Source of the DNA: Nemopilema nomurai
Taxonomy: Eukaryota > Cnidaria > Scyphozoa > Rhizostomeae > Rhizostomatidae
Direction: 5' to 3'
Length of the DNA: 64,000 nt
Assembly: GCA_003864495.1 (NCBI GenBank)
Contig: ML133453.1
Coordinates: 528,949-592,948, forward strand
A model generated the notes under the pieces. The model saw nothing but the letters and a program-made list of their open reading frames with translations, was not told where the DNA came from and ran no database searches. Each line of letters starts with the position of its first letter. Position 1 is the stretch's first letter. Below are positions 37,644 to 47,050 of this stretch, piece by piece. Made by a program: the position numbers and the translations under genes.

Positions 37644-38041
37644 ACACTGTGCTCTCGGCCAGTGCTTCCAGTGCTGATCGGTCCTAAACTCGACGGCTGC
37701 CACCACCAACACTGACGCTGACGCCCTCAGGAACGGACAGCCACCCTGTGGCTGCTCCCAGCAAGTCAAGTAGTGACACAGCCACCACCTTGCAGGAAGA
37801 GAATGGCCAAGCAGTCAAAAATTGGTTTGACTCACCAACACCAGATGGTATGAACTTGTCTTCTTCTCCTCTTCTCTCTTCCCAATTCTCTGACGAGGCT
37901 GGCGCCCCAGCGGCTTCATAATGTCTCTGACATTTCCGCCGTGCGAAGGCCCTCTACGAAAAAGAAGCCAAAAGGGCGTTCAGCTCGGCAACCTGCCTCT
38001 TCTTAATGACCAATGATTTTGGGACTCCCCTTCCCCAATGA
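37644..38041 (+). pseudogene. LINE copy 1 ORF1 C-terminal remainder and ORF1-ORF2 junction
   Basis: After the hAT remnant the LINE ORF1 tail continues, rich in Ser, Thr and Pro codons. It aligns in order with copy 2 at 45130-45650, with shared words such as CCCTCTAC[GT]AAAAA near 37950 and 45553, and GATTTTGG[GG/AT] just before ORF2. Stops and frameshifts prevent translation. ORF2 begins directly after. Confidence 0.6.
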
Positions 38042-39665
38042 GTGATGACCGCCATTGATATACTATCAATAAATGTACACGGACTTAGAGATCCCACCAA
38101 GTGCTCCAACATAGTAGACTGGCTCAAAAATAGGAAGGAATCTGTTGTATTTTTACAAGAAAACTATTTTCCGCGCCTGAGGATTCAAACTTTCTCAAAT
38201 CCATCTGGAAAGGGTCTATCTTCTCATCTTTTGGAAGAACACATAGTAGAGGTGTTACTACCCTCGTCAAGGAGTCCTTGTCAGTTAAAAACCCCAAAGT
38301 CACTCACAACAATTATGGCCGTTGGATCAACGTTTGCTTAGAAGTTAACGATTCAAAACTTCATCTTCTAAACATCTACGCACCATGTCCTATAGGCGAA
38401 AGAGCTGCCTTTTTCGAAACGCTGCCCGCTCACATGGGTGGGGGAGTTCCAACAACCATTGGGGGTGATTTTAACTGTATTTCAAATCTCTATCTTGACA
38501 AAATAGGCGGTGACAGCCAAGCAGGTTCCACTGCAAAAGCCCTTGAATACCAATCCAATGGGAAATCTTCACGCTATTTTGTCAGCCTTGAAAATTCACG
38601 TCAGTCTAAAAAAGTGATCCGTAAGTTAAAAACACCATATGGTAGGGTAATACAGGATAGTAGGGACCTGCTTGGCTGCATCTATTCCCCGGAACCCATT
38701 GATAATGTAAAACAGAATGCCCTTTTGAATACTATCGATCGTTCTGTCCCTGAAAACTCTAAATTGTTACTTGATGAACCACTTTCTGCAGACGAATCTG
38801 ACAAAGCCCTCACCAACATGAAATCCGACAAATCGCCCGGCTCTGATGGGCTACCAGCAGAATTTTAAAATTTCTTCTGGGATTAAATTGGTGAAGCCTT
38901 AGTAGAAGTACTAAACTTTTGTTTCAATAGAGGCCTTCTCACAGAATCCATGCGTTTAGCTATAATCTCCCTTTTGTATAAAAAGGGCGATATCAACCTC
39001 AAAAATTGGCAATCGATTTCTTTACTTAACGTAGACTATATAGGCTCGAAAGCCTTTGTAAATAGACTGCAATTGATACTTCCATCCATTTTAAATAGTG
39101 ACCAAACTTGCTCTATACAAGGCAGTTCCATTTTTGGAAATCTCATGCTGGCAAGAGATTCTATTGATTACTGCCCGGAGAAAAAACTCCCCCTTGCATT
39201 GATTAAAATTGACCAAGAAAAAGCTTTTGACCGTGTCAACTGGGACTTCCTGCGAAAAGTGGTTCAACAAGCCCCCATATATTTCCGCCTCTCCGTCTTC
39301 CCCTTTCAAGATGGACCGACAGTGCTCTTGAAATACTAGGACTCGAATTTGGTACTCAAACAGCCCTTGAAAGCTGTTGGATAAAACGGGTCGAAAAATT
39401 GACAAACAGGCTTGAAGCCTGGAAACACCGATCCCTCTCTTTAAAAGGTAAAGCCCGGATTGTAAACACAGTTGCTCTTTCTGGCCTCGTCTTTGTAGGA
39501 ACCATCTATCATCTCCCTCCTGCTATAGAAAAACAAATTAACCGAGCTATTTTTCAATTTATCTGGGCTGGCAAAAATGAGCTGGTCAGCAGAAAGACAA
39601 TGTTCCAACCCCCAGATAAAGGTGGTCAAGGTGTAGTTGACATACACCTGGAAACAAACGCCTGA
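38042..39665 (+). pseudogene. LINE copy 1 ORF2: AP endonuclease and reverse transcriptase, deleted
   Basis: Polymerase protein for target-primed reverse transcription. EN motifs: ILSINVHGLRD and VVFLQENYF (38060-38170), LLNIYAPCP and IGGDFNCI (38368-38490). After about 38560 a deletion joins EN to the pre-RT region. RT motifs: KSPGSDGLPAEF (38830), LKNWQSISLLNVDY (38998), ALIKIDQEKAFDRVNWDFL (39197). A second deletion near 39255-39340 removes the YxDD catalytic box. The frame resumes with the thumb: SCWIKRVEKLTNRLEAWKH (39380), FIWAGKNELVSRKTMFQPP (39560). Frameshifts occur near 38280, 38870 and 39340. Catalytically dead. Confidence 0.8.
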
Positions 39666-39897
39666 AGTTTCTTCAGTCAATTATTGATATCAACCATGAC
39701 TCCCCTTGGGTTTATTTTGCCCGCTACAATATCGGTTTTCAACTTTTTAAGTACTTTCCAACTGCAAAATTTTTCCGTTCCAATTTGTTTCCTCATGCTT
39801 TAAGACCATCTCAACATTACACTAGTCTTCTCTCTTTGTGTAATTTGTATAAAGCTGTTGTTGTTTTGTTAAGTGCCGTGGGCACACCTGTAGTGTT
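39666..39897 (+). pseudogene. LINE copy 1 ORF2, thumb-to-C-terminal fragment
   Basis: Aligns with copy 0 at 265-500: SPWVYFARYNIG-type sequence (39703-39735) and SLLSLCNLYKA-type sequence (39830-39855), with a shift of frame relative to the upstream part. The LINE breaks off near 39897, before the zinc motif, where YqaJ-like coding begins. Confidence 0.65.
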
Positions 39898-40209
39898 TTG
39901 GGGAAAGAGTTCTTTTTGCAGAATGTTGGTGGCAATATACAGCTGAAGCGGCAACATCCTTATTATTTCCAAATTCAAGGCCAAATGTTCTGTTCAGGGT
40001 TAAAAAGAATAGATTTTGTTGTTTGGCTTGGCAACAGCGAACCTTTATTTATTGAGACAATACAGTTTGATTTAGACTTTGTGACAAGCTACATGTTACC
40101 ACGATTAGAGTTCTTTTTCTGTAGAGCAGTTCTCCCGGAATTATTTACAAAGCGCATAAAGCAAGGATTGAAACTGTATTTGAATGGTGGTTGGACAAAT
40201 TTTCATTAG
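39898..40209 (+). pseudogene. YqaJ-type exonuclease C-terminal fragment of an ISL2EU-like element
   Basis: 103-codon fragment resembling the C-terminal half of the YqaJ/lambda-exonuclease-like second protein carried by ISL2EU DNA transposons: LKRQHPYYFQIQGQM, then IDFVVWLGNSEPLFIE with a phage-exonuclease-like core, then MLPRLEFFFCRAVLPELF. The active-site N-terminal part is missing at the junction with the LINE. It stops at 40209 and faces the THAP/DDE transposase on the other strand, the convergent two-gene layout expected of ISL2EU. Family call is from memory of the motif pattern, not a search. Confidence 0.65.
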
Positions 40210-40578
40210 TAACGAATCATTCTTTTTTACTGAAAACAATGAATAATAAAATGAAAATGAATAAATGAAAGAATAATACCATCAAAGTAATAAAGATTAG
40301 TAACACAAATGGTACAAATCATATTATATAATTACAAGAAATAAGTGAAGTATATATATATATATTGCATTCTGCTCTTGTCAATACAAATGCCAGCCAT
40401 CTCAAATAACTATGTCAGTCAGAAGTTTTTTTACTTGTGAGCTTGTGTTGAAAAAGTTAAATGCATTTATCAAATGCTTTTAAAAATTAATTTAACTGAA
40501 AAATGTTTATATTGACATGATAATAGTGTTTGCTTTGGGTTACAATTCCTTTTATTTCACATTCATCTATCTTTGGAA
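40210..40578. other. Intergenic region between two convergent ISL2EU-like genes
   Basis: AT-rich, with AATAAA-like polyadenylation words (near 40243 and 40258) and a short TA run at about 40353-40367. No gene. It probably holds the two converging 3' ends. Confidence 0.6.
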
Positions 40579-42209
40579 TTAACTAAAAAAGGTAAAAAGT
40601 TTGCAATAAACAACAAACAGTGAATATCTGATCAGCCACAGGAGATAAAGACAAAGGTAAACACCATCAAGTATATGGTAATTCTTGACTCGACCAATGG
40701 CCCTTTCAACATGTATTCTCACAGATGCAATGCATGCTGTATCTTCAACTTCCTGTGCAGTGAGCTGTGCTCTTGTTCCCTTAAATGGTGGGATATTCAG
40801 GCTAACACCAGGAGGTAGAATGTCTTTGATGTCAAATCCACGATCTGCCATTACATTATCTCCATTCTCCAATAAAGCCAAGACACCTGATTTCTTTGTG
40901 ATTTCTTTATCAGAGACTTTACCAGACCACAATTTCGAAACAAATGTGATGCATCCAGAAGGGGAAATGCCAACAAGAGCTTTCCAAGTGTTATGATGCT
41001 TATATTCAGACCATGTCTGTGATTGTGATTTCATAGAAGATGTAACTTCTATAGAAATTTCTGTACAGTCAATGATTATTCTTGTGTTTGGGAAATCTTT
41101 GAACTGTGCAGGCATTTGTTGGCGAACAAGTTCTTGAGATGGAAAGGGAAATAAGATGGGCAATTCATGATAAAGGAAACATATCCAAGTAGTAAAGATC
41201 CGAGAAACACATGCAGATGAAACTCCGAATCGATCAGCCAAATCAGTAACAAACAAACCAACTTTAAGTCTCATCAAAACAAGGATGAATTCTTCAAGGT
41301 GTGTAAGGGAGCGTTTGCGGCCACGTTTGGATTTGCCACGATCAAATTTCTTAGCATTTCCAGAAGAGTTTCCATGCCAGTAATGCATCTGGTTTAACTT
41401 GGGTTCAAAATATTCAAAACATGCCAGCAAAGAAGAATAGTTAGGATAACCAGTATAAAATTTTACATCTGAATCATCTTCTTTCAACTTCTCAATAAAG
41501 AAAAGCGATTTCTTCATTTCTGCCAACTTAGACTCCAACTCTGTTACCTTATTATTTAGTGATTGAATTTCAGCCATTAAATTATTTGCTCTTGATTGTA
41601 AATTCTTCGAATCCAAAAAACTTAATTATTTCATTGCTCATCTGGCCATCAGTTTCATCAGTTTCCGCTTCTTGAAGCAGATAAATAGGAGAGTTGACAA
41701 ATGAAAATTCTGTTTGGGTTGAAATGGAGCAAACACCAGAAACAATTAATTCTTCTTCGCCATCATGACCAATCATAGCAAACTCATGATCATTTTCATC
41801 TCGTCTTCAGAAGATTCATTCGTAGCGAAAGAAGTCCCGAGGCCCAATGAACGGCAAAGAGGAGGCTTCCTTGGCTTGGTTTGAGCTGTTGCAACACTGC
41901 TAGGGTACAAATTTAAAGAGAGCTTTGCACCAGATACCAAACATCGCTTGTTTGGATTCCTCTTAATATCTGCGTCGGAAAAATGCTTCTCACAGAGAAA
42001 TGTAGATGTTGTTACTTTAAAACCATCAAGTAGTCGACTCTTTTAATTAAATTACACCAGCTAGATTTCTTTGGATTTTTCTGCGGAAATCGAAAAAAAT
42101 GTAGGCCACTTGCGGTTCCGTCGGTTTTATAGAATGCATTGTAACATCCGTACGCCGCACATTGACGCCCGAGAGACTTCTTTTTCTTCTTCCCAGCACT
42201 TTCCGACAT
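40570..42209 (-). pseudogene. ISL2EU-like THAP/DDE transposase, frameshifted
   Basis: Read on the minus strand from ATG 42209. THAP finger first half: CAAYGCYN (residues 17-24) and FFRFPQKNPKKSSWC. The second half (CEKHFSDADIKRNPNKRC) follows in another frame from about 42005, so one base is lost or gained near 42015-42030. After a linker with acidic and Ser-rich parts, the longest frame (41616-40579) starts with a coiled-coil stretch (LMAEIQSLNNKVTELESKL), a helix-turn-helix (LADRFGVSSACVSRIF) and a DDE_Tnp_4 core: IIIDCTEISIE, NVMADRGFDI, HVERAIGRVKNY. Near 40665 a further frameshift replaces the expected end, which continues in another frame as SPVADQIFTVCCLL. The catalytic residues are all visible, but at least three frameshifts make it a pseudogene unless they are assembly errors. 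Confidence 0.78.
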
Positions 42210-42269
42210 GAAGACGTATTTAACAACCTCAGACCAGAGAGAATTACAAAATAAAACGATTTATTTAGT

Positions 42270-43943
42270 TTGTGTGCAACAAGATTTGTGCATGAAATCA
42301 TGACTGAGCTGGATCTTGTACCGACAGTAGCGGAACTTGAACACACACTACAGCACACTCCATCTGGCAAAGCCCCAGGTAAGGATGGCATCCCGGCAGA
42401 TCTCTTAAAGTGCACCAGCTGTTTGCTACCGCATATATACAGTTTGCTTTGCAAGTGCTGGAAGGCCGGTACGTTTCCTACGGACATGAAGCACGCTGAA
42501 ATAACAACAATATACAAGCAAAAGGGCGATAAAGGAGACTGCAATAACTATCGCGGCATCTCTCTTCTAATCGTAGTTGGCAAAGTTTTTGCCAGAGTTC
42601 TGCTGGACCGCCTTCAGAAACTTGCAGGCCACGCGTACCCGGAATCCCAGTGTGGGTTTCGCAGCGGTCGCTCAACCGTTGATATGATATTCTCCGCTCG
42701 GCAGGTCCAAGAGAAATGTCGTGAGCAAAACATGCCACTCCACCTCGCGTTTGTTGATCTGACAAAAGCTTTTGATATGGTGAGCAGGGAAGGACTTCTC
42801 AACATCCTCCAGAAGATAGGTTGTCCACCAACGCTCCTGAAGCTAGTTAAGTCACTCCATAACAACATGACAACATCTGTCACCTTCGAAGGAGCGAGCT
42901 CGGGCAGTTTTCCAGTCAACGCCGGAGTCAAACAAGGCTGCGTCTTGGCACCAACCCTTTTCGGAATCTTCTTCTCAGTCCTGCTTCACCATGCATTCCA
43001 TGATCATGAAGATGCTGATGACCTCTACCTGCACACGAGATCAGACGTTAATCTATTTAACCTGAGCCAGCTTCGCGCGAATATGAAAGTGAACAAAATA
43101 CTAGCATGTGAACTGTTATTTGCAAATGATGCGGCAATTGTGTCACACAGTGCTGCCGGCCTGCAGCGTCTACTAGATAAACTCAGCTCTGCATGCAACG
43201 ACTTTGCGCTTGTCATCAGCACCAAAAAAACAGTCGTCATGCGCGCTGGAGACCTACCTGCGACTCCTCTTAGGATAAATAACCAGCCGCTGGAAGAAGT
43301 ATCAACCTTCACATACCTCGGTTCAGTCATCTCCAGTGACCTGTCACTGGATAGATAAATCTCAGTTCGGATAGGCAAAGCTGCTACTACCTTTGGGCGG
43401 CTTTGTAGTCATGCTTGGACAAACAAATTCCTGAGCATCCGCACCAAAGTACGCATCTACGAATTGTGCGTGTTGTTGGTTCTTCTGTACGGTTCTGAGG
43501 CGTGGGCTACATAGGCTAGACAAGAAAGGAAGCTCAATTCCTTCCACATTCGATGTCTTTGCTCCATTCTCGGCATCGTCTGGCAAGATTGTGTCACAAA
43601 CGAGGCAGTGTTGGAGCGTATGAAGTCTCGCTCCATATTTACCATCCTTCGCACTCGTAGACTTCGCTGGCTGGGACACATCAAATGGATGCCTGATTCT
43701 CGTCTACCAAAGGATATCCTTTATGGCGAGCTATCAAGGGGCTCCAGGCCCCGAGGGCGTCCGTACCTGCGTTTTAAAGACAGCGTCAAACGAGACCTGA
43801 AAGCCATGGAGATTCCTGCTGCGGAATGGGAGGAGTTGGCGGAGGACCCGACCACGTGGAGAGGACTGCTGCGGGAGGGAGCAACAAAGATGGACGCAGC
43901 ATGGTTGGCGAGCCTGGCCTGGAGGAGAGAGAAGATGGGCTGA
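42270..43943 (+). pseudogene. Second-type LINE ORF2 reverse transcriptase, two stops and mutated active site
   Basis: RT of a different LINE group from the U2-associated one, of the kind very common in cnidarian and mollusc genomes; clade (RTE-like or other) not assigned. One frame runs throughout, with stops at about 43357 (in SLDR*ISVRIGK) and 43513. RT motifs: SGKAPGKDGIPADLL (42365), CNNYRGISLL (42540), SQCGFRSGRSTVDMIF (42645), LAFVDLTKAFDMV (42745), AGVKQGCVLAPTLFGIFF (42920). The catalytic YxDD box reads FANDAA (about 43122), so the first Asp is Asn. The C-terminal part has RRLRWLGHIKWMPDSRLPKD and GRPYLRFKDSVKRDLK, typical of this group. It is 5'-truncated (no endonuclease) and ends at 43943, just 15 bp before the second U2 flank. 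Confidence 0.82.
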
Positions 43944-43958
43944 TATTTTCTCTTTTAT

Positions 43959-44176
43959 TACTACGTAGGTAGGTAGGTAGGTAGGTATGTGGCCACTCTA
44001 TTGGTTTTTGATTTGTTTACTGATTGATGTTTTGATGATTTGATTACTGATTACTGATTACTGATTTGTTGCTGATTGAGAAAGAACAATGAGACAAGAG
44101 CAAAGGAGCCAGTCGTAGCCCCGCAAGCAACGAAGGAAGGTGGTGGAGAGTCTCAACTGCTTAAGGGATATTCGGT
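43959..44176 (+). promoter_or_regulatory. U2 snRNA upstream flank, copy B
   Basis: Same 218 bp as 35267-35484, with very few differences, including the GTAG run and the ATTACTG repeats, ending at the U2 start. The near identity, against strongly diverged LINE bodies downstream, suggests either recent duplication or concerted evolution of U2 gene copies. Confidence 0.75.
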
Positions 44177-44204
44177 ATCGCTTCTCGGCCTTTTGGCTAA
44201 GATC
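44177..44204 (+). ncRNA. First 28 nt of U2 snRNA, interrupted by LINE copy 2
   Basis: Identical to 35485-35512, again stopping after GGCTAAGATC. Past this point the sequence differs from U2 and from copy 1 until the shared LINE 5'-UTR hairpin region. Confidence 0.93.
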
Positions 44205-44294
44205 ATATGTGAACGCCTCCAACAAGTGGTGGATTTATGCTTAGTCGTCCTTACTTGTAGGGGCGGCTATAACACCATTGAAGGGGCTCCCGAG

Positions 44295-45606
44295 ATGGCC
44301 GAGGAGTGTGCCGCTCGCGGCGACTTGCCCGCGTGTACAAAGATCGAGTTGAAAATGAGTCGTCCGATTCGGACATGAGTTCCGCAACTGAGCGTCGTCG
44401 CTTGAGGGACCACAAGTACATTTTGAGAAAGTCCCACATTCGTAGTAATGTGGGTTCCGGCCCATTTCGTGTTGGAAAGAACGCCGTTGTGCCCGCACAA
44501 ACCCTGCCCACGCCGACCAGGCCCATGCCGTCCAAGCCTGATGCACCGTCTGCCTCAAGTCACCAGCCGCTGAGAAGCTATGCTGCTGCTGCTGTAACAG
44601 TCAGTGAGTTATTTCTGGGCCGCTCGGACAATCTCCAAGTGAACATGCCGCTGTGCCAGGACCGTCCCAGGTCTGTGTGCATTCATTCCCATCAGGGCAT
44701 TAATGCCCGGGCACTCATAGGGAAGCTTGCAGACCATGGGATTGTCCCCACTCATTTGCAGACCCTCCCAAATTGAGACGGGAAAATTACCTTCCCTCCT
44801 CTGGCAGAGAAGGAGAAGTTCTTGGGGCTTGACATTGTCAAGACCCCTTGGCGCAATTGGGAGCCTGGAATGGCTAACCCTCCTCCCGTATGGGTGTCCC
44901 GCATCAAAAATGGTGTCGTCACCATGAAAATGGTGATGACAGAAGCCATTCCTAGCTTTGTCCATATTGGGCCATATTGTATAGCGGTTCGCCATGACAA
45001 GCAACCGCAGACATGTCGTAAATGCAACAGTGTGGCCCATGTAGCAGCAAGTTGTCGCATTCAACGTTGCTTCAATCGCGGAGCAGGGGGTCACATAAAT
45101 GCTGAGTGTCCCGAGAACAGTCGTTGCCAGGGCTGCAGATCAACCGAGCACCATCTTGCTCAGTGTGTGACCGTGTCGGACCCTGTTACAGGCAGCACTG
45201 CTGAGGACGAATCCGGCCCAGAGGAGACGGCTGTTGCACGGGTACAGCCAACTTGGCAAAACCCTGAAGACCATCTGCACCAGAACCAGCACCAGTCAGG
45301 GAACCACCTGTCGAACTCATGCCAGCTCCATCGGACCCGACGCCCGCAACCACCACCAGTGGGCCGGGTAGAGAAGATGGCTCAAGGAACTGGTATGATC
45401 TTTCCCGGCACCTGTCTTCTTCTCCCGATTTTTGCTCTCCCTCTATCCTTCCTGAAAACCCTACCCCGGCAGTGGACCAGGGTGTGCCAACAGCCTCTAA
45501 GATGGCCCTCCAGGAAGACAATATCTTTGAGGTGTCTGCCATAAGGTGGCCCTCTACTAAAAAGAGGTTGAAAGCATGCTCTGTCCTTCCTCCAATTTCA
45601 CGTTAG
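44295..45606 (+). pseudogene. LINE copy 2 ORF1 (gag-like, three zinc knuckles), broken
   Basis: Start ATG 44295 (ATGGCCGAG context as in copy 1); frame changes soon after. The frame covering 44306-44776 has a basic N-terminal part (ATERRRLRDHKY), a Pro/Ser-rich linker, YAAAAVTV and RPRSVCIHSHQG, and ends at a stop at 44774. The frame from 44822 gives GLDIVKTP and PPPVWVSR. There a deletion of about 35 codons relative to copy 1 joins to MVMTEAIPSFVHIGPY, followed by knuckles CRKCNSVAHVAASC, CFNRGAGGHINAEC (second Cys replaced by Arg) and CQGCRSTEHHLAQC. The Pro/Thr-rich tail follows in shifting frames to 45606. Nucleic-acid-binding partner of ORF2 if intact; nonfunctional here. Confidence 0.75.
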
Positions 45607-45649
45607 AGCCCGATAATTTTGGATTCCCCCAACCGTGTGAGGCATAGCA

Positions 45650-45885
45650 ACAGTTAAAATACTATCAATAAACACACATGGCCTACGTGATTCCTCTAAG
45701 TTTGCCGCTATAGTAGACTGCCTAGCTAACGGAAATGAAAGCATAATTTTCCTTCAAGAAACCTATTTTGCTAGCGAGCAGGATCTCAGCCACATGAAAT
45801 CCATCTGGAATAGCGCCATCTTCTCATTCTTTGGTGGCAACTATATTGGTGGCATAAACATCCGCAAACGAATGTCTTAAGGCCC
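45650..45885 (+). pseudogene. LINE copy 2 ORF2 endonuclease N-terminus, truncated
   Basis: Begins with the same ILSINTHGLRD-type sequence as copy 1 (CTATCAATAAACACACATGG at 45662) and a FLQETYF box (about 45750-45770), so it is the AP endonuclease start. After about 45880 a deletion jumps straight to the RT entry motif, losing most of EN. Confidence 0.7.
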
Positions 45886-46800
45886 TTTCCCTGATGAAAC
45901 CCGATAAGTCCCCAGGCTCTGATGGCCTCCCAGCTGAGTTTTACGAGCACCTTTGGGATACCATTGGCGAAGCTCTTGTCCGTGTCCTCAATTTCTGATT
46001 CTCCTGCGGTCTGCTAACAGAAACCATGCGGTTGGCAATGATCTCTCTCCTGTTTAAGAAAGGCGACAGCAAAGATTTAAAAAACTGGCGCCCATTATCC
46101 CTTTTAAACGTAGATTACAAAATCGGAACCAAATCACTTGCCAACAGGCTCCAAGAAGCACTTCCCTTTGTCCTTCACCCGGACCAAACATGTTCTGTTC
46201 CAGGGAGATCAATCTTTGAGAACCTCATGCTTGCCCGAGACGCTACAGACTATTGTCAGGCCAAAAGTCTCCCCCTCGCGCTGCTGAAAATTGACCAAGA
46301 GAAAGCTTTCGACCATGTCAATTGGGATTTTCTGTTCCAAGTTTTGGAAAAGATGACTTTTGGCCCAATTTTCCTTGGTTTTGTGAAGACGTTATACACC
46401 AGCGTCTCAGGTCGAATTTCAAACAGCGGGTACCTTTCTCGACACATTACTCTAAAACAGGGTGGGGTTCGCCAAGGTTGTCCCCTTTCCCCTCTTTTTA
46501 ACTGTATTGTGGCAGAGACCTTAGGAAACATCATCAGGCAAAACAAAAGCATAGATGGCATTCGGTTACCTGGCACAGCTACGGAAGTTAAAATCTCCAA
46601 GTACACAGACGACACATAACCTTTTTCCTTGGCAACAAGTTTTCGTTAGACAAAGCCTTATCTACTATCAAAGTATACAAACTCGGCTCTGGGTCTATAG
46701 TAAATTATGATATCGGCAAGTCCTGCGAAAAATGGTTCAGCTAACCTCCCTTTCTTTCTGCTTCCCCTCTATCTTCACTACAATGGACTTCTGGTCCATT
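45885..46800 (+). pseudogene. LINE copy 2 ORF2 reverse transcriptase core
   Basis: Best-preserved RT of the U2-associated LINE. KSPGSDGLPAEFYEHLWD at 45909; then the 46026-46619 frame: AMISLLFKKGDSKDLKNW, PLSLLNVDYKIGTKSLANRL, HPDQTCSVPGRSIFENLMLA, LLKIDQEKAFDHVNWDFL (first catalytic Asp), and GGVRQGCPLSPLFNCIVAE. The catalytic box reads KYTDDT at about 46603 with both Asp kept; a stop follows at once (46617) through a frameshift. The LNVDYK, DQTC and SIFENL words are what I associate with Tx1-clade RTs. The downstream part is shortened before the thumb region at 46800. Confidence 0.82.
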
Positions 46801-47043
46801 TGAAATTCTCGGTCTCCAATTTGGTTCGGTGTCCGCAGCTGAAAGTTGCTGGATAAAACGGATCGAAAAACTATCCAACAGGCTTAACGCATGGAAACAT
46901 TTATCCCTTTCCCTACAAGGCAAAGCCCTTATTCTAAACACTGTTACCCTATCTGGTCCTGTTTTTGTGGGCACTATATTCCACTTTCCAACCTCCTCTA
47001 TTCCAGCAGCTGCTCCCCGATTTTTCCGCTCTTTTAGACATTA
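46800..47043 (+). pseudogene. LINE copy 2 ORF2 thumb and C-terminal end
   Basis: EILGLQFGS, SCWIKRIEKLSNRLNAWKH and LSLSLQGKALILNTV match copy 1 (39340-39480). At about 46985-46993 a deletion joins VFVGTIFHFPT to the final segment matching copy 0 from 795 on (CTCTATTCCAGCAGCTGCTC), missing the zinc motif. The coding end passes into the satellite at 47051. Confidence 0.75.
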
Positions 47044-47050
47044 GCATTCT

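Larger units (their letters stand above)
35513..39897 (+). mobile_element. Tx1-like U2-targeted LINE, copy 1 (degenerate)
   Basis: Non-LTR retrotransposon running from the U2 junction through a gag-like ORF1 (CCHC knuckles), an ORF2 with AP endonuclease and reverse transcriptase pieces, to the RT thumb region. It has a hAT fragment inside ORF1, internal deletions in EN and RT, and is cut off at about 39897 by an ISL2EU-type fragment, so its own 3' end and UTR are missing. Family recognition comes from RT motifs shared with copy 2 and general knowledge of the Tx1 clade, which includes target-specific members such as Keshi in U2 genes. Confidence 0.78.

Noticed and set aside
42478..43684. Minus-strand ORFs of 75-117 codons over the second LINE RT
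   Set aside because: They are antisense shadows of a clear RT frame.
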